A model generated the notes under the pieces. That model saw only the letters and a list, made by a program, of their open reading frames with translations, had not been told where the DNA came from and made no database searches. Shown one piece after another: positions 57,898 to 64,000 of a stretch of 64,000 nucleotides of DNA (positions are counted from its first letter, which is position 1; each line of letters opens with the position of its first letter). The translations under genes were made by a program, and so were the position numbers. Origin of the DNA: Isoetes taiwanensis (Eukaryota; Streptophyta; Lycopodiopsida; Isoetales; Isoetaceae); contig JAJEKV010000039.1 in assembly GCA_021234155.1 (NCBI GenBank), forward strand, positions 4,510,745 to 4,574,744. The letters run 5' to 3'.

Positions 57898-58363
57898 TAT
57901 CCTTATCAGTCATTCCATATGACTTTCCAAATTCCTGCATTTCATCCAACCATGACTCGGCATCCATCCCATTCCTGGTTTTGCCTGAGAATTGTGCGAG
58001 CTTCCGATTCTTCCAGATGCTAGTGATGGCGGAGTCTACTGTTTTCTGGTAATCCTTCTTGCTGCCCTTGGCATGGTCGGCCTCATCCTCAGAGGAGTCA
58101 TAAGAGTCAGAAGACTCCGAGGCAGCATCTGAAGACGAACTAGGGCGTGTCCTCGTAGATCGACTTGCCGTAGCGGCCGCAGGTGCAGGTGCAGGTGGCG
58201 GCGGCGGGTTCAGTGGAGCAGGAATCTCTGGTCCATATTCCTGTGGCGGATTCTGCTGCAATACGTATGCTTGGAGCTCAGTAAGCTGACGTTTCATAAT
58301 GGTGAGCTCCTGTTCCGGGGTAAGACGGCCCGGTTGAACGGGTGTCGCCCAAGGGGAGGGCAT
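57788..58363 (-). pseudogene. Chromovirus gag N-terminus, internally deleted
   Basis: ATG at 58,361-58,363, a Pro/Ser/Asp-rich segment (NPPPPPAPAPAAATASRS, SSEDEADHAKGSKKDYQK) and the start of a gag domain (LAQFSGKTRNGMDAESWLDE, MQEFGKSYGMTDKDIGK). The rest of the capsid domain is missing: near 57,890 the sequence jumps to the zinc-knuckle region in another frame. Capsid assembly would be lost. Confidence 0.75.
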
Positions 58364-58548
58364 GCACCGTCTAGATAGAGCAAATCAAAGATAAGCATAC
58401 TCATTGCATTTGCTATAACAACAAGATTACAAAAAGGAAACAGATTTGTCATTAAGATAAAACCCACGGTTACAAGCATGTTGGCTATACAAACAGAAAA
58501 AAAAAGACAAGGTTACATGTAGACAAGAAAGGTTCTGAAACAACAAGC

Positions 58549-59052
58549 TTAGGGCTGCGTGAAGGGGTATAGGATGGAATATCGAATACTTTTCCTCGCG
58601 GCTCGAACCACTTTGTACCTAGCCCAAGCCTGAATTATAACATACTGATAATCCAAGATAGGGCTAAAGATCAACAAGTTAAAGAGGTCTCGAAGTGCAT
58701 AAAATATCTGCCAGAGGTGATCATTCGCATCAGCAAAGGCTTCATGTTTAGTCATATCCCAATAGTTCCAAGTGCGATGGAGCGTCTGCTGCAAATGCTC
58801 GAAAGCGTGATCACGAAGGATATTAACAATCTCAAAACCCTTGATGGGGTCGTATGGCTCTCCTTCATCCTATGGTTCCTCTTCTTCATAAATGTCATCG
58901 TCATCTTCATACTCTCCATCATCTTCCTCATAGTCTTGTTCTGGCGGTGGCTCGCCCTCTTGTTGCAGTTCTTCAGGCAATTCTTGTTTGTCTTCTTCCA
59001 CTTCTTCGTCTGTAAGAAGGCAAGAATGGGTATACAACAAATGAATTATTCC
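58549..59052 (-). pseudogene. Unrecognised acidic frame (ORF-A) upstream of gag
   Basis: On the minus strand an acidic stretch (DEEVEEDKQELPEELQQ, then EDDGEYEDDDDIYEEEEP) is followed by an in-frame TAG (58,870-58,872). It continues with PYDPIKGFEIVNILRDHAFE, WNYWDMTKHEAFADANDH, LWQIFYALRDLFNLLIF and VRAARKSIRYSILYPF to TAA at 58,549. There is no ATG; a CTTACAG acceptor-like site near 59,018 could make it a 3' exon. No family recognised. Confidence 0.5.
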
Positions 59053-59197
59053 TTATACTTCAAACTCTAGAAGAGAAAGACAAGTATTGTAGGAAAAAAA
59101 CAATTTGCTTGTATTCAAAAGTGCATGAAAAATCAACGCAAAATTACATATGTTTGAGTAGCCAAAGGCTATACTCCACAATACATAATATAAATGG

Positions 59198-60133
59198 CTA
59201 GGAGCTAGGCCCCGCATCCTGATCCATTGGGGCAGGAGGAGGTGGTGGCGGTCGATGACGCAACAGGGTAACCCCTGGATCTACAGTGGCAGCCGCAATG
59301 GAAGCAACCTCTGGAGGATAGGCGGCAGCTAATGGGGCCACTGTGAGGAGCTTCATGCTCATCCAGGGTGCGATATCCTGATCCAATGTGGTGAGAGCGA
59401 AGTCCCGCCACACCAGCACATAAGTAAGGGTGCGATATGAGAGCTTCTTGTGCCCTGCCAATGTGGACAAAGCACGGAGATTCCACCATGATGCCTCGGC
59501 TTCTGGGGCCAGGTCTCGGGCCACAAAAAGGACCTGCCCTTGCCGGAAAGCTGATAGGAAGAAGCGGGTAAGGTGGTTCCCCAACGCTTTTCCCTGCGGG
59601 GTTACCGAGGTGGCGACCTCCTTATCTAGGTCCATAGGGACCTCTTCCTCCTTGAGTTCCTCCTGCTCTTCTTTAAGACGAGCAGGGTTATGGTAAAGAT
59701 CTTCCCCTTCCTCTTCTGAATTGGAAGGGACTTCAACCATATTAATATTTTGGACGTGAGGTCCCATAGCCATAAAGGCATCCGGAGGAGGCTGAGTTGG
59801 TGGATATTGTAGCATCAAATCCCTAAGCCGCAGAAGAGTGTCGACCGGCTCTATGGTCTCCTGACGAAATTGGAGTAGATGTTGTACCTCCGGTGGAAGA
59901 TCGATAGAAGTGAAGTCAATAAAGTCATCCATACAGTACTTGGCCAACTCATAGAGCACGTGGTCTTTGCGTCGGCGCTTGAACCCGGCCACTACGTGAT
60001 ATGTCCAGATGATATCATCCAAGAGAAGAAACTCTTGACCTTGGTGATAAACAACTGGAAGGGCGTTCAGCCGGACAAGCGTGCTCCTTGCCCCCGACGT
60101 GGCAGCATCTCCTCGGCCAGCTGCTTCCATCAT
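59198..60133 (-). CDS. Unrecognised 311-aa protein (ORF-B)
   Basis: A complete frame from ATG at 60,131-60,133 to TAG. It has an N-terminal globular part (LVRLNALPVVYHQGQEFLLL, IIWTYHVVAGFKRRRKDHVL, ELAKYCMDDFIDFTS), a Glu-rich centre (LKEEQEELKEEEVPMDLDKE), a helical part (LTRFFLSAFRQGQVLFVARD, LSTLAGHKKLSYRTLTYVLV) and a Pro-rich end (HRPPPPPPAPMD). No transmembrane segment or known motif is visible. Its ATG overlaps the stop of the next upstream frame by the four bases ATGA. It lies head-to-tail with gag-pol. The long clean frame in otherwise decayed DNA suggests it was recently coding. Confidence 0.6.
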   Translation of the reverse strand: MMEAAGRGDAATSGARSTLVRLNALPVVYHQGQEFLLLDDIIWTYHVVAGFKRRRKDHVLYELAKYCMDDFIDFTSIDLPPEVQHLLQFRQETIEPVDTLLRLRDLMLQYPPTQPPPDAFMAMGPHVQNINMVEVPSNSEEEGEDLYHNPARLKEEQEELKEEEVPMDLDKEVATSVTPQGKALGNHLTRFFLSAFRQGQVLFVARDLAPEAEASWWNLRALSTLAGHKKLSYRTLTYVLVWRDFALTTLDQDIAPWMSMKLLTVAPLAAAYPPEVASIAAATVDPGVTLLRHRPPPPPPAPMDQDAGPSS

Positions 60134-60593
60134 ACAAAATCATCCATGCCTATGTGCTCATCCTCTTCCCCATCAGAAGATTCGGAAAGCTTGCCTTTCT
60201 CTGCTGGCAAGGTATCATCCTCAACGTACTGATCCATGAGGATGGCTAAAGCAAAGGCGACCTCAAGATACTGCCGGTCCTCATGCATGACTACGAGCGG
60301 GTGGTTAACCCACCTAAGCTTGCCCTTAAGACGTCATAAGCGTGAGTGTCTCCACCGAGCATCTCCCTCACCACCACTCGCTCAATGTAAAGCTGAGGGG
60401 GTTCACCCAAGGGAATGCAAAGAGGAAGCATCTCCTCGGTGTAAAACTCCAAAAATCCTGCATAGTCTGGGTGGCTTTGCATGTTGGCGATGAGGTCGAT
60501 GCGCTGGCGTAGCAAGGGCTGTAAGATATCAAAGGGAACCGGAGGGTCCCAGTGCTCTCCATCCTGCCATGCAAGCAGGTTGGTGGCGGCCAT
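60130..60593 (-). pseudogene. Unrecognised protein (ORF-C), one frameshift
   Basis: ATG at 60,591-60,593 starts MAATNLLAWQDGEHWDPPVP, with RQRIDLIANMQSHPDYAGFL and LGEPPQLYIERVVVREML. Near 60,330 (GACGTCTTAAGG) a one-base loss shifts the frame. The continuation reads GKLRWVNHPLVVMHEDRQYL, EVAFALAILMDQYVEDD and an acidic end (SSDGEEDEHIGMDDFV) to TGA at 60,130-60,132. Without the shift it would be about 155 residues. No family recognised. It is preceded by a 16-bp palindrome and a TTAAAA box. Confidence 0.55.
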
Positions 60594-60682
60594 TGGTGCT
60601 GGAAGACAGGAGGGAGGAGGATAAACAAATGCTGAAGAGTGAAAATGAAACCCTAAAACCTTTTAAGTACCCTTTTTGTTTT

Positions 60683-60698
60683 ATGCTGACGTCAGCAT
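60683..60698. promoter_or_regulatory. 16-bp perfect palindrome with TGACGTCA core
   Basis: ATGCTGACGTCAGCAT lies 85-90 bases upstream of the ORF-C ATG, with TTAAAA (60,661-60,666, minus strand) between. TGACGTCA is a high-affinity bZIP/TGA-factor site in plants. The palindrome is seen directly; the promoter role is inferred. Confidence 0.55.
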
Positions 60699-60705
60699 TG
60701 ACAAA

Positions 60706-60745
60706 TTTTTTTTTTTTTTTTTTAACATATTAGAATTTGTTTATT
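60706..60745 (-). terminator. AATAAA followed by an A18 tract
   Basis: On the minus strand AATAAA (60,740-60,745) is followed after 16 bases by 18 A residues (60,706-60,723). It lies about 100 bases downstream of the histone-like stop codon. This is the layout of a polyadenylated transcript copied back into DNA, so the histone unit may be retroposed. A chance A-tract cannot be excluded. Confidence 0.6.
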
Positions 60746-60847
60746 TAATCGTAGATAGCTGTGCTATAACAAGGACACAGTGGAAAAAAAACTAGGATTT
60801 CTATTGAAATGTACAAAAATGATTACAATGCTAATGCCCGAGGCCAG

Positions 60848-61378
60848 CTATGGATGCTCTCCCCGAATTCTCCGGGCAAGGGCTAGATCCTTGGTCATTA
60901 TGGTGACTCTCTTTGCGTGGATAGCGCAAAGATTTGTGTCACTAAAGAGAGCTATCAGGTAGGCTTCAGCAGCCTCCTGAAGTGCCAAAATTGCAAAAGT
61001 CTGGAAGCGGAGGTCAGTCTTGAATTCCTGTGCTATCTCTCGAACCAACCTCTGGAAAGGCAGCTTCCTTATTAGGAGCTCCGTGGTCTTCTGATACTTA
61101 CGGATCTTTCGTAAGGCCACGGTGCCTGGTCTGAAGCGATGAGGCTTCCTCGAGGTAGCAGGCTTTGAAGTCGGCCCCTTCTTCTGTGGTACCGTCTTGC
61201 CTGCAGTGATGGGATGGGACCGTGAAGCATCCACCCGCTCTTGCCTCCGGCTGGAGCTTGTGTTTTTCCCGATGTTTCTGACAACCTTTAACTTCTCTTT
61301 GTATTGGCTGCCGGACTTGTGTGCTGTGGATTTCCTGCGCCTCTTGATGGGCGGCTGGTCCACTTGATCAGGCCCACG
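60848..61378 (-). pseudogene. Histone H3 fold with non-canonical basic tail, downstream of an in-frame TAG
   Basis: Histone H3 core protein. The last 99 residues (61,147-60,851) align with canonical H3 from Lys37 to the end with no gap: [83 protein letters not shown] count about 15 substitutions, including Phe41, Phe87 and Leu90, a mix of plant H3.1- and H3.3-type residues. The 77 residues before it are not an H3 tail: they hold a KRRRK signal-like cluster and Ser/Arg/Lys-rich sequence ([18 protein letters not shown]). Loop 1 has canonical length, so it is not an ordinary CENH3. There is no ATG before the core; the frame is continuous with the upstream ORF except for one TAG (61,379-61,381). 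Expression would need readthrough, or the TAG is a mutation of a single fusion gene. Confidence 0.9.
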
Positions 61379-62128
61379 CTAGGTCTCTTGCTCCCTGTTG
61401 GCCTGCTGTTGGTGTTGCTCTTGCCGAGCCTTTTCTTGTTGCTCCTTTTGCTGTTGCTCCTGTTGAGCCTTCTCTGCCTGCTCTCGAGCCTCACGGGCTC
61501 GTGCCATATCGGCTTCCATCTGAGCAAACCGCCGGGCCACGACCCTTCGGATTAGCTCAGCATGGTAGCGGTCGGGCCGGAGGTTCATATCAATATGGAC
61601 TATTGTCAGGTAGTCCAGACTGATATCGGGGATCTCAGTCCACATAAAATGTTGGGAAGCCTCATGCCACTGGTATGGGGGCAGCTCAAAAGCTTCGCAA
61701 TTAATAATGGCCCACCCATCCCCCAGGTATCTGTACTCATGATCCCGGGCTTCGGTGTCTGCCCGCTCTACCTCCCGAAGGTCATCTTCTCGGGCCAAAC
61801 TCCGGATACGGGCGACCTCGCTTCGAATGGCCTCCTCCTCAGAATGTTCCTCGCACTCAGGAGGGTAAAACTTGATCAACATCATCACCTGGTCAGGTTG
61901 CTCGACCATGGTATACGGCAGCTGTTGGAGATTAAGCTTGATCAAGAACTGCTCAGAGAAATGAAATATAGGATAGGGTATCCTAATATCATTGCTGAAA
62001 CGCTGCACCAACTCATTAAGAAGGATGTCGACCATGTCACTATCGGTGGCCATATGCTGCCCGATCAGTGCATAAATTTGGGATATAGTGAGGCGGGAAG
62101 GGTCCAAGGTGCTCTTGATGTTGGCCAT
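61379..62128 (-). CDS. Unrecognised 249-aa coiled-coil protein, N-terminal half of an H3 fusion frame
   Basis: The ATG at 62,126-62,128 lies in a strong context (ACCATGG). A globular first part (IKSTLDPSRLTISQIYALIG, FSEQFLIKLNLQQLPYTMVE, WAIINCEAFELPPYQWHEAS, IVHIDMNLRPDRYHAELIRR) is followed by a long Ala/Glu/Gln-rich helix (MARAREAREQAEKAQQEQQQ and on) predicted as coiled coil. It ends in TAG at 61,379-61,381, after which the same frame runs into the histone H3 core. The frame is also open about 27 codons upstream of the ATG. I know no family with this N-terminus. It has no intron. Confidence 0.65.
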   Translation of the reverse strand: MANIKSTLDPSRLTISQIYALIGQHMATDSDMVDILLNELVQRFSNDIRIPYPIFHFSEQFLIKLNLQQLPYTMVEQPDQVMMLIKFYPPECEEHSEEEAIRSEVARIRSLAREDDLREVERADTEARDHEYRYLGDGWAIINCEAFELPPYQWHEASQHFMWTEIPDISLDYLTIVHIDMNLRPDRYHAELIRRVVARRFAQMEADMARAREAREQAEKAQQEQQQKEQQEKARQEQHQQQANREQET

Positions 62129-62209
62129 GGTTGAGGCGCTGGCGGTTATGGAGGCAGAAGATAAGGCGCTAGGGCTGGAGGAGGCCGTAGACGCAAACAA
62201 GGAGCTCAA

Positions 62210-64000
62210 ATCCGGTGGCTATGGCGGACGGCCAGTTAGGCGGGCGGAGGCGCACGAGACACGGAAAAAGAAAGCGGCCGTTACTTTAAAAATTTGAAAT
62301 TTTTTTGTTAAAACCTTAAAAAAAAAAAACAACAAGGTGCTGCGCACGGAGGGTTGCCCTCCATGGCCGGAGAGGGAAGTGGCTTAAGTTGTAGTTGTAG
62401 ACAATAGAGTGTTTGAATCGAAATTGCTATTTTAAGACATTGACATTTTGTGAACGTGTTGGTACGCATTTGCATTACTAAGTTCTGCTTAGGTGTTGAG
62501 GTGTTGTTGGAGTAGGATGTAGTTGGACATATGGACTTTGGGATTTGAGCGCAAGGTATTGGTGTTTGGTGCTTGGTATGGAACTAGGATGGTAGAAGCA
62601 TAAAGAGAAGTGTAATAAAGGAGAGAATGGATGTACATGTTTTGTGAAGTGGCTTAAATCGTAGTTGAAAGTTATGTTTTGACATTTTATTGAAATTGGT
62701 AGTACTTGAAACCATGAGTTTATTAATAGGATGATATACATTGGAGTACTTGATAGTTGATAACATACGAAACAATTTATGAAGAATCGAAATAGAGGAA
62801 CAAGAGATCAATTTTTTTTGTCAGATCCTTCTCCGTGAGCTGTAATACAAGTACTCTTTTTGTGGTACGACTTTTGATGTACGTGAGACAAAGTATACTC
62901 AATGCCTCATTAATGCCTAAGTAGGACTACAACTTGTTGTAATATACATTTTCCAATACAATGTTTTTGTTGTTTGGTGGGACTTAAGTTGTTGTGGTAG
63001 GTGTTTATTCCAAGAGACAAGTAACAGTGGGCAAGAGCACAAATTGAATGGCAGGAGCAATGTTTGTTTGTGCCATAATTTGCAGATCCTACAATAATAT
63101 ACTGTAAAAATGTAGAGACAGTATGCCTAGACAAGGTATTGACGTATGACTGCTATATGCATATCTTCTTAGCATGCAGTTATTGAAGTTGTTTCTCTTG
63201 GTAAGTAGATAATGCATTCCTGAAACAAATGCTTTATAGCTCAATCAAAGTTATCCATACAACATGGCAAATCACTGTTTTGTCTTTTTAACCCGTGGTC
63301 TGTTGAAGATGGAAGTTGGAAAGCAAATTCATCTCCATCTTCAAATGCAAGATTGGCTCCTTGTCCAAGGGAAGGAGATACAACATGCACAACATCTAAG
63401 ACGCAAGAATATTGATTGCTTGCTTGTTAAGAACAGGAACACTTCTGCATATATTTTTATACCTTCCAAGAGCACTACAAAACTTTTATACCCTTGAAGA
63501 AGCACAGGCACATCAAGTATTCTCCTTTTAAAGATCAACTCTAGTTCCGTAGCCTAGTAGACAATTGAATTAGATTTCATTAGGTAATTCAACCAAATAA
63601 ATTAGTGGGGAATAAGAACCCCGAATTATTTGATTTGCAAGTCCCTAGTTCTTGAAGGCATTTAGCAAGCTCTGCTTGGCCTCTTGAGATTCCTTAGCAG
63701 CAGTTCCACCATGTCCATCTCTGATGCTGAGGCATCAGTATTTCATGAACTCCATTAACCAAGAACATGGTAGATGAGGAAACGACACCCAAGAAGGAGA
63801 TCGACTTAAAAAACCAAAGTAAAACGCTTATAGACACAGAGGCTGTCAAAAATCGAACGTAGAACAGAGGTTTACAGGTTCGCAAGTTTTTATCCCAAAA
63901 CTCCTCTCCAATCGATCACCCCAACAACTCATGCAATTTGAGACTTTCCACACATATTCGGGCGAGCTCGATGTGGAAATAAACTGCTAGTACAACATCT
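62210..64000. other. Right flank, no gene or 5' LTR seen
   Basis: Contains an A12 run near 62,320 and a diverged duplication (AGTGGCTTAAGTTGTAGTTG near 62,380; AGTGGCTTAAATCGTAGTTG near 62,648). I searched by eye for the 52-53.7 kb LTR sequence and for a primer-binding site and found neither. Short frames here have no recognised product. Confidence 0.45.

Noticed and set aside
60848-61378. Centromeric H3 (CENH3) identity for the histone-like frame
   Set aside because: The core has no loop-1 insertion and is gap-free against canonical H3; CENH3 is longer in loop 1 and far more diverged in helix 2. Only the long unusual N-terminus resembles CENH3.
58364-64000. A 5' LTR for the chromovirus in the right part of the window
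   Set aside because: No stretch matching the 52-53.7 kb LTR and no primer-binding site could be found by eye; it must lie outside the window or be lost.

Overview
This window looks like nuclear DNA of a seed plant, most likely a gymnosperm. The evidence is an intronless full-length phenylalanine ammonia-lyase gene, a 20-exon kelch gene whose introns are full of repeats, and about 40 kb of decayed retroelements. The species call is an inference. I see no rRNA, CRISPR or prokaryotic operon.

Layout: (1) 1-11,000 holds the PAL gene (2516-4732, +) with G-box, AC-element and TATA-like motifs upstream, then tandem and minisatellite repeats and a retrotransposon LTR end with a primer-binding site. 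(2) 12,831-22,773 (-) is a complete KLHDC4-type kelch gene. I reconstructed 20 exons with consistent phases, giving 638 residues; its introns hold SINE-like copies and a 318-bp tandem duplication. (3) 23,000-34,000 holds relics: an LRR fragment, SINE-like copies, a truncated G+C-rich PIF1-type helicase, unrecognised exon-like segments, and a solo LTR with an intact 5-bp target duplication. (4) 34,046-39,640 (-) is a decayed L1-type LINE with a poly(A) tail, flanked by unrecognised coding relics. (5) 40,000-52,000 holds a transposon-type domain, a kinase relic, a deleted Ty3/gypsy element, a ubiquitin-fold (MUB) relic and a second LINE ORF1 fragment. (6) 52,042-58,363 (-) is a chromodomain-type Ty3/gypsy element with 3' LTR, polypurine tract, integrase, RNase H, reverse transcriptase, protease and an internally deleted gag. 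(7) 58,549-62,128 (-), directly upstream of gag on the same strand, is a series of unrecognised open frames. One of them runs, after a single in-frame TAG, into a complete histone H3 fold with a non-canonical basic tail.

The most notable observation is region 7: a histone H3 core (99 positions, no indel against canonical H3) joined in frame to a Q/E-rich coiled-coil protein, followed by AATAAA and an A18 tract, and sitting head-to-tail with a chromovirus gag-pol. Whether these frames are cargo of the retroelement, retroposed copies or an independent element cannot be decided here, because no 5' LTR lies in the window. PAL and the kelch gene are ordinary host genes; the rest is mostly mobile-element sediment.
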